Positions 14,274 through 22,696 of a stretch of 33,511 nucleotides of DNA are shown in pieces (positions within the stretch are counted from its first letter, which is position 1; every line of letters begins with the position of its first letter). Source of the DNA: Crocinitomicaceae bacterium (lineage in GTDB: Bacteria; Bacteroidota; Bacteroidia; Flavobacteriales_D; Crocinitomicaceae); assembly GCA_023262855.1 (NCBI GenBank), contig JALQYQ010000039.1, positions 1 through 33,511 of the forward strand. Direction: 5' to 3'. The position numbers and the translations under genes were made by a program. Under the pieces are notes generated by a model. That model made no database searches, had not been told where the DNA came from, and saw only the letters and a list, made by a program, of their open reading frames with translations.

Positions 14274-14672
14274 AGTCGGAGGGGTTCGAACCCTCGTCCA
14301 AACGACGAGTTTTCAAGCTTTCTACATGCTTATTTCTCGATTATTTTTCGACCAACGGACGGACAAGAACACCCAAATCGTTGGCTTAGATTCTTAAGAT
14401 CTCGCAACTGCTTAAAATCATCACAGTTACCAGCCCAAAATTTTGAACTCTCGTAAATCAAACCTAATGGGCAGAGGCTTGAAGAGAGTACTTGTCGGAC
14501 CTACTATACTTCGGAACGATTAAGCCAATCGATCTATCGAAAGATTAAGCAGCAAGTGCGTATGACGTGTTGTCAATTATAGTTCGTAGCAAGATATTAA
14601 AGAGGTTCACTACAACCCTCTGCATGCTGACACTCGACTACCGCTATCGCTGTCAAATCCAAAAACGACCCC
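14269..14672 (-). ncRNA. ssrA: tmRNA (transfer-messenger RNA)
   Basis: The minus strand starts GGGGTCGTTTTTGGATTTGA at 14672 and ends GGGTTCGAACCCCTCCGACT followed by CCACC at 14269. GGGGTCG pairs with CGACTCC to make the acceptor stem, and the T-arm GGTTCGAACCC is intact. Only CC of the terminal CCA is encoded after the discriminator A; the next base is T, so the 3' A is added by processing. Inside, the tag frame (14574-14545) reads DNTSYALAA then TAA. With SmpB, tmRNA rescues stalled ribosomes and tags the unfinished proteins for ClpXP-type proteolysis. The one-piece (not permuted) form and ~404-nt length are normal. A consensus promoter box and a strong terminator flank it. Confidence 0.97.
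14545..14574 (-). other. tmRNA tag-peptide reading frame (DNTSYALAA, stop)
   Basis: Codons GAC AAC ACG TCA TAC GCA CTT GCT GCT TAA. The YALAA end is the classic protease-recognition tail. Choosing GAC as the resume codon gives a nine-residue tag, the usual length in Bacteroidota; the exact resume codon is inferred. Confidence 0.85.
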
Positions 14673-14684
14673 AAAGAACTTGTA

Positions 14685-14692
14685 CAAAGATA
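14685..14692 (-). promoter_or_regulatory. -7 box of the tmRNA promoter (TATCTTTG)
   Basis: Exact TAnnTTTG on the minus strand, ending 12 nt before the inferred mature 5' end at 14672. No -33 TTTG is visible upstream, where the heptad repeat lies. Confidence 0.65.
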
Positions 14693-14700
14693 CACATAAA

Positions 14701-14735
14701 AATTCGTGATTTGTAATTCGTGATTTGTGATTTCC
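14701..14735. repeat. 7-bp repeat cluster (ATTCGTG/ATTTGTA family)
   Basis: Five tandem units starting ATTCGTG, ATTTGTA, ATTCGTG, ATTTGTG, then a broken ATTTCCTG, between the tmRNA promoter and the kelch gene stop. Same family as 3271-3326; an inverted relative lies at 15947-15987. Confidence 0.85.
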
Positions 14736-14743
14736 TGAATACT

Positions 14744-15931
14744 TTAGTGGCTAACACAAATACGCTCGACAACTTCAGAAGTTTCTGACTTTAATTTTAC
14801 GATGTAATAGCCATTTTCAAGTTGAAGTGGAAGCTCAATGAACATGGAATTCAATGTTAATTGCTCAATCAAATTACCTGAAACCGAATATATTTCAAGC
14901 TTTTGAATAGGAACTTCTGATTGTATCATCATTTCATCTTTCAATGGATTCGGATAAATACATATCAAATCCATCATACTTTCCTTTTCTACTCCTAACA
15001 CGGAAGACGCTTTCCACGTTTCATTTAATCTAGCCAACGCAGAAACTCCTGTTGAAACGTAAAATGCATCATTACTCGTAAATCCTACGCCTCCTCTTCT
15101 TGCATCAGCAGGAAAATTGGACAATTGAGTTATTGTCCACGTCTCTAAATCAATACGTTGAAATTGATTCGAATACGACCCATCGGCTAACATTCCACCG
15201 TAAACAAAAGCATCTTTACCAATTTGTGCATACATCGAATAAGTAGTTGGAACTAAATTTAACTGAGAAATGATCTGCCAAGAATCTGTTAAAGGAAAGT
15301 ATTGATAACAATCAGCATTCAAGGTTCCATCGTTGAGCTTTCCTATGCCAATAACTCCATAATTATTCCACGAAAAACCAATTCCTCGCCAAATTCCATC
15401 AATCGGTAAATTTGCTTTCTGCGACCATTGTTCATTCGTCAAATCAAAGCCCCAAACCTCGCTTGAAATTAATCCTCCATCTGTTTTTCCTCCAACAATA
15501 TAAACCGTATCTGCGATGACAATCCGCACCGCTCCTGCTCTACCTGTTGTTGGTAAATCTGGCAATGACGACCATGCATTCGTTGTTGGATTGAACTTCC
15601 AAAAATCACTTAAATAGTCAGCACTGCAATTAATTCCACCGAAAATATAACCGAATCCTTGATACGAAAAGCCATTCGCATATTGTCGTTCTTCGCCACT
15701 TGGTAAACTCACTCCATTTGACCAGGATTCTGAGGTTAAATCAAAGATTTTAAAATCAGCAGTGCAACTAAAACTAGCATCCAAACCTAAACCGCAATAG
15801 ACATGATTATTCAAAGTAAAAGTACTTGCATCATCCCTTGCTGTTCCAGGAAAATCAGCCAATTGATTCCAAACTTGAGCGTTTGAAACAAAACAGTAAA
15901 TGCTAATTGCTATGCTTAAAATTAGTCTCAA
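14744..15931 (-). CDS. Secreted kelch-like repeat protein with T9SS sorting domain
   Basis: The 395-residue protein starts with a TTG codon at 15931: a TGA lies seven codons upstream in frame, and the signal peptide (LILSIAISIYCFVSNAQ) begins immediately, so no ATG alternative fits. Residues ~20-310 carry about five to six kelch-type blades, each with a W-x-x-L/F ... GG pattern (NQLADFPGTARDDASTF, YGFGYIFGGI-like, VYIVGGKTDGGLISSEVWGF, AFVYGGMLADGSYSNQFQRI). Residues ~325-395 form a type A T9SS domain (CIYPNPLKDEMMIQSEV ... NGYYIVKLKSETSEVVERIC). It is therefore probably an exported beta-propeller adhesin or binding protein. It lies just upstream of tmRNA on the same strand and between inverted 7-bp repeat clusters. 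Confidence 0.87.
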   Translation of the reverse strand: MRLILSIAISIYCFVSNAQVWNQLADFPGTARDDASTFTLNNHVYCGLGLDASFSCTADFKIFDLTSESWSNGVSLPSGEERQYANGFSYQGFGYIFGGINCSADYLSDFWKFNPTTNAWSSLPDLPTTGRAGAVRIVIADTVYIVGGKTDGGLISSEVWGFDLTNEQWSQKANLPIDGIWRGIGFSWNNYGVIGIGKLNDGTLNADCYQYFPLTDSWQIISQLNLVPTTYSMYAQIGKDAFVYGGMLADGSYSNQFQRIDLETWTITQLSNFPADARRGGVGFTSNDAFYVSTGVSALARLNETWKASSVLGVEKESMMDLICIYPNPLKDEMMIQSEVPIQKLEIYSVSGNLIEQLTLNSMFIELPLQLENGYYIVKLKSETSEVVERICVSH

Positions 15932-15946
15932 ATTTTTATAGATTTT

Positions 15947-15987
15947 AAATCATGAATTACAAATCATGAATTACGAATCAGGAATTA
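15947..15987. repeat. Inverted 7/14-bp repeat cluster upstream of the kelch gene
   Basis: AAATCATGAATTAC occurs twice in tandem (15947-15974) and is followed by GAATCAGGAATTA. Read on the minus strand these are ATTCATG/ATTTGTA heptamers, so the cluster is the reverse-complement relative of 14701-14735. Confidence 0.85.
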
Positions 15988-16056
15988 AAAATGTAAAACG
16001 CATGGTTGTTTTTTCTCGAAAATACTTCTTTTTTCTTACTTTTAATCAAAAACAAG

Positions 16057-16362
16057 ATGATCCTCATTCTGAATATCGTTTTCTACTTTTTAGTTTTTCA
16101 GTATTTATCCACTGGTCGTTCGAAAGTGAAAGCTTTTTTAATTGCTCTTGGAATAACATTTTTACTGAACGGTGTTTATTCGTTTCATTTTTCGGATAAG
16201 CCATACGACGGAACGACTTATTCATTAGGATATGCCATGGGAAATACGATTTCGTTTACCCTTGCTGGATTTATTCTTGGAATGATTTTGTACTTCATTA
16301 ACTTTCGACCTAAATTTGGAGCGACACAAAATGACGATGACGATCTAATCGACCTATCATGA
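16057..16362 (+). CDS. Small three-helix membrane protein
   Basis: The ATG at 16057 is preferred over a TTG at 16006. The 101-residue product has three hydrophobic helices: residues ~1-18 (MILILNIVFYFLVFQYL), ~26-42 (AFLIALGITFLLNGVY) and ~62-84 (TISFTLAGFILGMILYFI). A short acidic C-terminal tail (QNDDDDLIDLS) follows. No family is recognised. The stop overlaps the start of the next gene (ATGA), so it is the first gene of a coupled pair. A TACTTTTA box (16037-16044) lies 13 nt upstream. Confidence 0.72.
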   Translation: MILILNIVFYFLVFQYLSTGRSKVKAFLIALGITFLLNGVYSFHFSDKPYDGTTYSLGYAMGNTISFTLAGFILGMILYFINFRPKFGATQNDDDDLIDLS

Positions 16363-17246
16363 AAAAACTTAGAATACTATTGGCTTTACAATTCATTTCA
16401 TTTGTTGGCTTGTCACAAACTGAAAATGACTCACCTGTATTAGGAACCTACATGTTGCCGGAAAAAGGATTTGAAACCGCAACGTTTGGAGCTTGCTCGC
16501 TCTACAAATTTCCCTCTGCTCAAAGTACTATTCTTGCAGAATTACCAATCAACTCAATTGTAATTATTGATACAGCAATTGAAGTAAATTATGAGTTATT
16601 GAACAATCGTCCAGAGTTTTATAAAGTACGATACAAAAATAAAGTTGGTTATGTCCCAAGTGCAGAATTGGCTTATTATCGTCTACTACAAAAGGATGTA
16701 AACCGTACCTTTTTGTTTTGGTACAACATGGAACCTGAGCAAAAAAAAGATGAGACCGATGCTTTTGAATACACTGTATATCATTACAACTTGTTTTATA
16801 AAGTTTTAAATGAGACCACAGTTGAAGAAGAAGGAACCTTTGAACTAAATGATGATTTGTTTCAACTTTTTCTAACACCTCCAAAAGGATTGAGCGGTAT
16901 TTCAAAATTGTTTGTCATCGATTATTTTGCGGAAGCCTGCGGCGAAGATGGCGGACAAGATTACTATTCATGGAAACCGGGAGAGTTTAATTTCATCGCA
17001 CATTTATCAGAAGTTGGTGACGGAGGTGTTTTTTACTTCACAGAGAAATTTATTTTTCCTGCAGATTCATCTGGGGTGAAAAATCAAGTTCGGTATTTAT
17101 CTGAAGAATTCGAACTTTTTGACGAGGAAACAAATTGGTACTCAGAGGTTCACAAATTTAGAACGTACGAATGGAAGGACGGTGCTTTGTATCCACCATT
17201 TAAACGTGAAAACAATTATGAAGAGGAAGTTCAATCGGAAGAGTAA
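16359..17246 (+). CDS. Exported protein with an SH3b-like domain
   Basis: The 295-residue protein has a signal peptide (to ...SFVGLSQ, residue ~20). A bacterial SH3-like stretch at about 45-105 includes CSLYKFPSAQSTILAELPIN, VIIDTA, and FYKVRYKNKVGYVPSAEL, where GYVPSAELA is the typical G-W/Y-V-x-x-x-x-L end. Such domains usually bind peptidoglycan peptides or other wall components. The remaining 190 residues are beta-rich with no recognised family and end in an acidic tail. It overlaps the stop of the membrane-protein gene by 4 nt (ATGA), so the two may form an envelope-associated pair. Confidence 0.78.
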   Translation: MKKLRILLALQFISFVGLSQTENDSPVLGTYMLPEKGFETATFGACSLYKFPSAQSTILAELPINSIVIIDTAIEVNYELLNNRPEFYKVRYKNKVGYVPSAELAYYRLLQKDVNRTFLFWYNMEPEQKKDETDAFEYTVYHYNLFYKVLNETTVEEEGTFELNDDLFQLFLTPPKGLSGISKLFVIDYFAEACGEDGGQDYYSWKPGEFNFIAHLSEVGDGGVFYFTEKFIFPADSSGVKNQVRYLSEEFELFDEETNWYSEVHKFRTYEWKDGALYPPFKRENNYEEEVQSEE

Positions 17247-17251
17247 TTCTT

Positions 17252-17283
17252 TTTGTTCATCTATTGATTTTTGCTTACTTTAG
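17252..17283 (+). promoter_or_regulatory. Promoter of the histidine kinase gene (-33 TTTG, -7 TACTTTAG)
   Basis: TTTG at 17252-17255 and TACTTTAG at 17276-17283 are 20 nt apart, close to the Bacteroidota spacing; the ATG is 33 nt further on. Confidence 0.5.
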
Positions 17284-17316
17284 TGACAATCAAATGTTCC
17301 CTTTCTTATTGACACA

Positions 17317-20016
17317 ATGAATCAACCACTCTCTACAAATAATAATGCACACTATGTTGTTTTCGACCGCATGCTCGAAGGCGTGCAAGTTGTAGATTTC
17401 GAATACCGCTATCTTTACTTAAATAAAGTTGTTGTCGAACAAGCGAAATCATCTTTGGAAGAATTACTGCATCAGAAGATGACAGAAAAATTTCCTGGAA
17501 TCGATCAATCGCCCATGTTCTCTCTGCTAAAACAATGCATGGAGGAAAGAAGTCCGCAAACACTTTTAAACGAATTTGATCACCTTGATGGATCGAAAGG
17601 ATATTTCGAATTGCGCATGCAACCAGTTCCGGAGGGCGTTTTAATTTTATCAATTGATGAAACGCAACGCATAACAGCTTTGAAACTAATGGAAGAAAGC
17701 AATATCCGTTATCGCTGCGTTGCTGATGCTTCTTTCGACGCTATTTGGGATTGGGATTTAATTACAGATACCGCTACGTTTGGAGATAGCTTCCGCAGTA
17801 TTTTTGGTTACAACGATGAAAAAATCGTTAATTTTTCATCGAAATGGTTGGACATGGTTCATCCAGATGATCAAGCTGAAATCGCTTACAAAATTCAGTG
17901 TGTCACTTTGGCTTCTGAGAAAAAATGGTTATTGGAATATCGTTTCAAAAAAGCAAATGGTGACTATGCTTACATCGTTGACCGGGGAACTGCCTTAAAA
18001 GATGAATACGGAAAAACAATTCGTATAATAGGAGCAAAACAAGATATAACTGAGCAAAAACGCAGTGAACAGCAAAAAGCGGTTCTTGCCGCTATCAGTC
18101 CAATTTTTAGTCAACATGCACAATTAAAAAGTGCACTAAATGCCGTTTTGGGCAAACTAATCATCTACTTTGATGATTTTCAATTGGCAGAAATATGGCT
18201 GTGTGACAATCAAGCAAAATCAATCAAGCTCATCAGTAAAGATTCGCATTTTCCGAATTCAGAAGAGTTTTATGAGAAAACGAGACTTCAAACCTCCTTT
18301 CAATTGGGAGAGGGCTTACCAGGAGAGGTTTGGAGAACAAAAGAAACCATAGTTTGGCAAAATGTAGAAACGCATGATGCTTTCTTGCGAAAAGAATTTG
18401 CTTCGATTATCGGTTTAAAATCGGTGATGGGATTGCCACTTATTTTCCAAGACACAGTGATTGGGGTATTAGTACTTGGTACATCTAAACAAGTCACCTA
18501 CCAAGATTCTTATTCTTCTTTTTACAAAGGATTGGCAGAATTATTAGGTTCAGAAATACAGCGCAAGCAAATTGAGCAAGAATTAGCAGAGATTTTCAAT
18601 GCTGCACCAGATATTATCTGTTTAGCTGGATTTGATGGCTATTTCAAAAAAATCAACCCAAAAATGTGCGAATTATTGGGTTATACCGAGGAAGAATTAT
18701 TAAGTCATCCCTCCTCTTATTTCACACATCCTGATGATTTAAAAGTAACAACAAGAGAAACAGTTGATTTTTCAAACACAACAAGCTCTCAGAATTTTGA
18801 AAATCGGTATTACACCAAAGACGGAAGAATTATATGGCTTTCTTGGGCCATCAAATTGGATTTGGATTCTGGACTCATATACTGTGTAGCAAAAGATATC
18901 ACAGAGAAAAAAGATTTGGAAGATCTTTTAAAAGTAGCAAATCAATTGGCTCAAAACGGTGGTTGGGAAATCAATGTGTTGGATAACAACAAAGTTTATT
19001 ATTCTAAAACAACCCGCGACATTTTAGAGATGGATGATGATGTTGTACCTACCTTGGAAATGGGTATGTCTTTTTATCCAGATGAAGAAAATCGTTCTCG
19101 TGTAGAAAAAGTTGTACAAAAAGCCATTGAAGATGGAACACCCTGGGACGAAGAATTACAAATTGTAACAGCCAAAGGAAACCATAAATGGGTACGTGGA
19201 ATTGGTCGTGCAGAATTCAGAAACGGAACTTGCGCCCGTTTACTCGGAAGTTTCCAGGACATTACAGTTCGTAAAAATACGGAACTTGAACTAAAAAAAC
19301 TCAATGAAACGTTAGAAGAACGTGCACTCAAATTACAACAATCAAATGAAGAGTTAGAGCAATTTGCTTATGTTGCCTCTCATGACTTGCAAGAACCATT
19401 GCGTATGGTAACAAGTTTCTTATCCCTTTTAGAACGCAAGTACGAAGGTCAATTAGATGAAAAAGCAAAGCAGTACATTCATTTTGCAGTAGATGGAGCT
19501 AAGCGCATGCGCCAGATAATTCTGGATTTATTGGAGTTTTCGAGAGTTGGTCGAATCCGAGAAGAATTGGATCATGTTAATATCAATACCTTGGTTGAAA
19601 CAATTGTCTCTTTATACCGCGAGAAAATAGAGGATTTGAATGCTAGCATTGTATTTGAAAACTTACCAACGATTGAATCTTACGAGACACCGGTCTATCA
19701 GTTGCTTCAGAATTTAATTTCGAACAGTTTGAAATACCACTCGGTAAATGAACCTCCAAGAGTTGAGATAAGTGTTGTAGAACAAGAAACCGATTGGTTG
19801 TTCACTGTAAAAGACAATGGAATTGGAATTGACCCAAATTACCACGCTAAAATTTTCCAATTATTTCAACGATTACACACAAAAGATGAATATACAGGAT
19901 CTGGAATTGGCTTGTCTCTGTGCAAAAAAATTATAGATGATTTAAAAGGTAAAATTTGGGTAGAATCGGAAGAAGGAAAAGGATGTACATTCTACTTTAC
20001 ACTCCCTAAGCAATAA
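17317..20016 (+). CDS. Cytosolic multi-PAS/GAF hybrid-less sensor histidine kinase
   Basis: The 899-residue protein has no transmembrane segment. Domains in order: PAS (~12-118), PAS+PAC (~127-248, ASFDAIWDWD ... IIGAKQDITEQKR), GAF (~255-420), PAS (~421-535, NAAPDIICLAGFDG) and PAS_3 (~545-652, GGWEINVLDNN ... LLGSFQDITVRKN). A coiled coil (~653-680) leads to HisKA (VASHDLQEPLRM, phosphoacceptor His689) and HATPase (N box LLQNLISNSLKYH, G1 VKDNGIGIDP, G2 GSGIGLSLCKK). The DLQEPLR H-box is the type seen in phytochrome-like kinases. The ligand is unknown; the GAF lacks an obvious chromophore Cys. A receiver gene follows after 13 bp, which is the likely partner. Confidence 0.93.
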   Translation: MNQPLSTNNNAHYVVFDRMLEGVQVVDFEYRYLYLNKVVVEQAKSSLEELLHQKMTEKFPGIDQSPMFSLLKQCMEERSPQTLLNEFDHLDGSKGYFELRMQPVPEGVLILSIDETQRITALKLMEESNIRYRCVADASFDAIWDWDLITDTATFGDSFRSIFGYNDEKIVNFSSKWLDMVHPDDQAEIAYKIQCVTLASEKKWLLEYRFKKANGDYAYIVDRGTALKDEYGKTIRIIGAKQDITEQKRSEQQKAVLAAISPIFSQHAQLKSALNAVLGKLIIYFDDFQLAEIWLCDNQAKSIKLISKDSHFPNSEEFYEKTRLQTSFQLGEGLPGEVWRTKETIVWQNVETHDAFLRKEFASIIGLKSVMGLPLIFQDTVIGVLVLGTSKQVTYQDSYSSFYKGLAELLGSEIQRKQIEQELAEIFNAAPDIICLAGFDGYFKKINPKMCELLGYTEEELLSHPSSYFTHPDDLKVTTRETVDFSNTTSSQNFENRYYTKDGRIIWLSWAIKLDLDSGLIYCVAKDITEKKDLEDLLKVANQLAQNGGWEINVLDNNKVYYSKTTRDILEMDDDVVPTLEMGMSFYPDEENRSRVEKVVQKAIEDGTPWDEELQIVTAKGNHKWVRGIGRAEFRNGTCARLLGSFQDITVRKNTELELKKLNETLEERALKLQQSNEELEQFAYVASHDLQEPLRMVTSFLSLLERKYEGQLDEKAKQYIHFAVDGAKRMRQIILDLLEFSRVGRIREELDHVNINTLVETIVSLYREKIEDLNASIVFENLPTIESYETPVYQLLQNLISNSLKYHSVNEPPRVEISVVEQETDWLFTVKDNGIGIDPNYHAKIFQLFQRLHTKDEYTGSGIGLSLCKKIIDDLKGKIWVESEEGKGCTFYFTLPKQ

Positions 20017-20029
20017 ATAACGACAAGGT

Positions 20030-20473
20030 ATGAAACAGTTTAATATATTACAGGTAGAAGACAACGAAGGTGATGTTTTTTTAATCAAGGAAGCTTTCAA
20101 AGAAGCTGGTAGTAACGTAAATATCATTGTGGCGAGAAATGGTCGTGAAGCAATTGAATATTTAAATAACTGTGCTGCTATTCCTTCAATGATTATTCCT
20201 GATTTAATTTTATTGGATATCAATTTGCCAAAGCTAAATGGACATCAAGTATTGAAATACTGTAAATCATCAGAGTTCAAAGAAATTCCAATTATCATTT
20301 TGTCTACTTCTTCGGCAAGCGATGACATAGTAAATGCGTATAAAAACTATGCAAACTGTTACATTACTAAGCCATTAGAATTAGTTGACTATATCGATAC
20401 TATAAAATCGATTGAATCCTATTGGTTGAAATTAACCCAACTTCCAAATTCCATGTTAAACGAACCAATTTGA
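20030..20473 (+). CDS. Single-domain response regulator (Rcp1 type)
   Basis: The 147-residue protein is one receiver domain: acidic pair Glu10-Asp11, phosphoacceptor Asp63 in LILLDINLPKLNG, Ser/Thr in IIILSTSSA and Lys114 in YITKPLEL. A C-terminal helix (SIESYWLKLTQLP) is typical of the Rcp/CheY-like proteins that partner phytochrome-type kinases. There is no output domain, so it signals by protein contact or passes phosphate on. It lies 13 bp after the kinase gene (17317-20016), so the two are co-transcribed and probably cognate. Confidence 0.92.
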   Translation: MKQFNILQVEDNEGDVFLIKEAFKEAGSNVNIIVARNGREAIEYLNNCAAIPSMIIPDLILLDINLPKLNGHQVLKYCKSSEFKEIPIIILSTSSASDDIVNAYKNYANCYITKPLELVDYIDTIKSIESYWLKLTQLPNSMLNEPI

Positions 20474-20564
20474 TTGAACTTATTTAGAATTGGTAAAAAT
20501 AATTCGTGAATTTCTTTTTTTTCAACTGCATAAATAGTATCTTTTTGCTTGAAATTACACATTC

Positions 20565-22136
20565 ATGGAAAAAGCTAACCACTCAACTGATGATTTCGAA
20601 AGAAATCAAGAACTTGCTTCGTACCAAGTTTTTGGAACTGAACCTGAACTCGAATTAGACGAAATCGTTAAATTGGCCTCTAAATTATGTGAAGTTCCAA
20701 TAGCACTTATTTCCTTTAATAATGGAAACCATCATTGGTTCAAAGCCCGACTCGGTTTTGAGGACAAAGAAATTTACCTTGAAAATTCAATAAGTTCTAA
20801 AGCCATTCAAACACCAGATGAAATTTTAGAAATATACGATTTGAGAGCGGATGAGCGCTTCCAAGATCATCCTATGTTGAAGGGAGATCGAAATACGCGA
20901 TTTTGTGCTTCTGTACCTTTGATTTCCAAAAATGGTTTTGCCATAGGCAACCTTATCATAGTGGATACGATTCCTAAAACTTTAAATGATAATCAACGAG
21001 CGATCTTGCGTATTTTGGGAAGACAAACCATGCACCATTTAAACTTGCGTAGAAAACGTTTGCTGTTGGAGGCTGCTCAATTAAAGTTGGAAGAGCAAAA
21101 TAAATTGCTTGAAGAAACCGCCCATGAATTAAATGATTACAAAACAGCCTTAGATTCCTCAGCCATTGTTGCCATTACAGATGTAAAAGGTAACATTCTT
21201 GTTGTAAACGATACATTTTGCAAGATTTCTGGCTATAGCCGAGAGGAATTAATTGGTCAAAATCAAAATATTGTTAGTTCTCATTATCATTCACGAGCGT
21301 TTTGGAACAACATGTGGCGAACTATTGGAGCTGGAAAAATCTGGCGCGATGAAATTCGCAATCAAACAAAATCAGGAGATTATTACTGGGTTGAAACAAC
21401 CATTGTTCCCCTACTCGATGAAAATACGAATAAACCAATTAAATACATTTCAATCCGACAAGACGTAACGGAACAGAAAAACATCCAACAAGCCGAATTT
21501 CAATCCTTGTTGTTTGCTCAGGAAGTTGATCGCGACAATTTTGCAGAAGACTTACATGAAGGCTTAGCTCAACGGTTGGTTGCCATTCGTCTTAGTATGC
21601 AGATGTTAGAGTCTAAGTTGAAAGGGTATATTCCGCCGGGAGCAACCTCTACAATCGATTTTATTTCAGAGCAATTGAAAGAAGCCATTGATGAAACTAA
21701 AAATTTGGCAATTGAATTGATGCCGCGTTCCATGATGCAAGACGGAATTGTAAGTTCATTGACCAATTATTTGGCACGCATTCAAATGAAGTACAATGTG
21801 GCGTGCAGCTTCGAATCCAAGTTTCAAACGATTGAGACAACCAGTAAGAATAAAGATATCACATTATATCGTGTCATTGTCTCAATCATTGAAAAAACTA
21901 TACTTTCAAAAGTCATCGAATCCATTCATTTAAGAATTAATAATGAACCATATTTGACAGTGTCAATGGAAATTCAGTGTATACCACTTTTAGGGCACAA
22001 CATAAGTAAACCATTATCAAGTTATTTAGGCTTCATGGGGCAATTAACAAAACGAATTGAATTGAGCGGTGGACAATTAATTATTGAGGATTCTGATGAC
22101 AACTTAACAACAGAAATACGTATTCAATATGATTAA
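20565..22136 (+). CDS. GAF-PAS NarL-type histidine kinase with degenerate ATPase domain
   Basis: The 523-residue cytosolic protein has a GAF domain (~10-170, with ERFQDHPMLKGDRNTRFCA and FAIGNLIIVD), a coiled coil (~171-192) and PAS+PAC (~195-310, FCKISGYSREELIGQ ... YISIRQDVTEQKN). A HisKA_3 region follows (EDLHEGLAQRLVAIRLSM, His331; then LMPRSMMQDGIVSSLTNYLA). The C-terminal domain should be the ATPase, but the N box (expected E-x-x-N-N after LYR) reads SIIEKTILSK. The D-x-G-x-G box and the glycine lid before LTKRIELSGGQL are also absent. The fold can still be traced to the end, so this is an intact gene for a probable pseudokinase, not a truncation. Confidence 0.88.
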   Translation: MEKANHSTDDFERNQELASYQVFGTEPELELDEIVKLASKLCEVPIALISFNNGNHHWFKARLGFEDKEIYLENSISSKAIQTPDEILEIYDLRADERFQDHPMLKGDRNTRFCASVPLISKNGFAIGNLIIVDTIPKTLNDNQRAILRILGRQTMHHLNLRRKRLLLEAAQLKLEEQNKLLEETAHELNDYKTALDSSAIVAITDVKGNILVVNDTFCKISGYSREELIGQNQNIVSSHYHSRAFWNNMWRTIGAGKIWRDEIRNQTKSGDYYWVETTIVPLLDENTNKPIKYISIRQDVTEQKNIQQAEFQSLLFAQEVDRDNFAEDLHEGLAQRLVAIRLSMQMLESKLKGYIPPGATSTIDFISEQLKEAIDETKNLAIELMPRSMMQDGIVSSLTNYLARIQMKYNVACSFESKFQTIETTSKNKDITLYRVIVSIIEKTILSKVIESIHLRINNEPYLTVSMEIQCIPLLGHNISKPLSSYLGFMGQLTKRIELSGGQLIIEDSDDNLTTEIRIQYD

Positions 22137-22157
22137 AAAGCCCCAATTTCAGAGGGT

Positions 22158-22178
22158 CTCCTACTTAATCTGTAGGAG
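22158..22178. other. Stem-loop after the pseudokinase gene
   Basis: CTCCTAC and GTAGGAG form a perfect 7-bp stem with a 7-nt loop, 22 nt past the stop codon. There is no T-tract, so it is an RNA-end stabiliser, a regulator binding site or a weak terminator. Confidence 0.5.
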
Positions 22179-22278
22179 CAAATACGTATAAACCATTATT
22201 TCTCATTCTAATGAAGTGATTACTACTTTCAATGAAAAAATCGCGCATATCTTCACATTAACCCTTAATACAGAAGTT

Positions 22279-22692
22279 ATGCAAGATATTAAAATTGGAC
22301 TAGCTGAAGACCATCAAAAATACCGCGATGTGCTTAAAATGATTCTCGCTTTCACACCAAACTTAGAGTTGGTTGTAGTGGCAGCAAATGGTCAAGAATT
22401 ATTAGAAAAATTGAAAACAACAGAAGTTGATGTTATTTTGCTCGACAACAATATGCCTGTTATGAATGGAATGGAAACCTTAAAAGTGTTGAAGCACGAT
22501 TTTCCTTTTGTTAAAACAATCATTATGAGTTCAAACAACGAATATGAAGTCGTACGTAAATATGCCCAACTAGGAGCTAATTCGTATTTACTTAAAAACA
22601 CAGATTACAATGTAATGGTTGCAACAATAAAGTCTGTTCACGCATTCGGAATTTCACCAAGCGACATGTTCCATTCACAGCGAATTGCCTAA
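22279..22692 (+). CDS. NarL-type receiver protein lacking an output domain
   Basis: I start at ATG 22279 (MQDIKIGLAEDH); the frame extends upstream to a GTG at 22216 with no receiver similarity. The 137-residue product has Asp11 and His12 in AEDHQKYRD, phosphoacceptor Asp56 in VILLDNNMPVMNG, Ser in IIMSSNNE and Lys in SYLLKNTD. The sequence is NarL/FixJ-like, whose members usually carry a ~65-residue LuxR-type HTH, but here the protein ends ~20 residues after the receiver (GISPSDMFHSQRIA). There is no frameshifted HTH remnant before the next gene. A TATCTTCA box (22248-22255) lies upstream. The NarL-type neighbour kinase is its natural partner. Confidence 0.88.
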   Translation: MQDIKIGLAEDHQKYRDVLKMILAFTPNLELVVVAANGQELLEKLKTTEVDVILLDNNMPVMNGMETLKVLKHDFPFVKTIIMSSNNEYEVVRKYAQLGANSYLLKNTDYNVMVATIKSVHAFGISPSDMFHSQRIA

Positions 22693-22696
22693 GGAT

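Noticed and set aside
14744..15931. Search for an upstream ATG start for the kelch gene
   Set aside because: A TGA lies seven codons upstream in frame and no ATG fits the signal peptide, so the TTG at 15931 was kept.
22216..22278. Longer N terminus of the second receiver from a GTG at 22216
   Set aside because: The extra 21 residues are unlike receivers, and a promoter-like box lies inside them.
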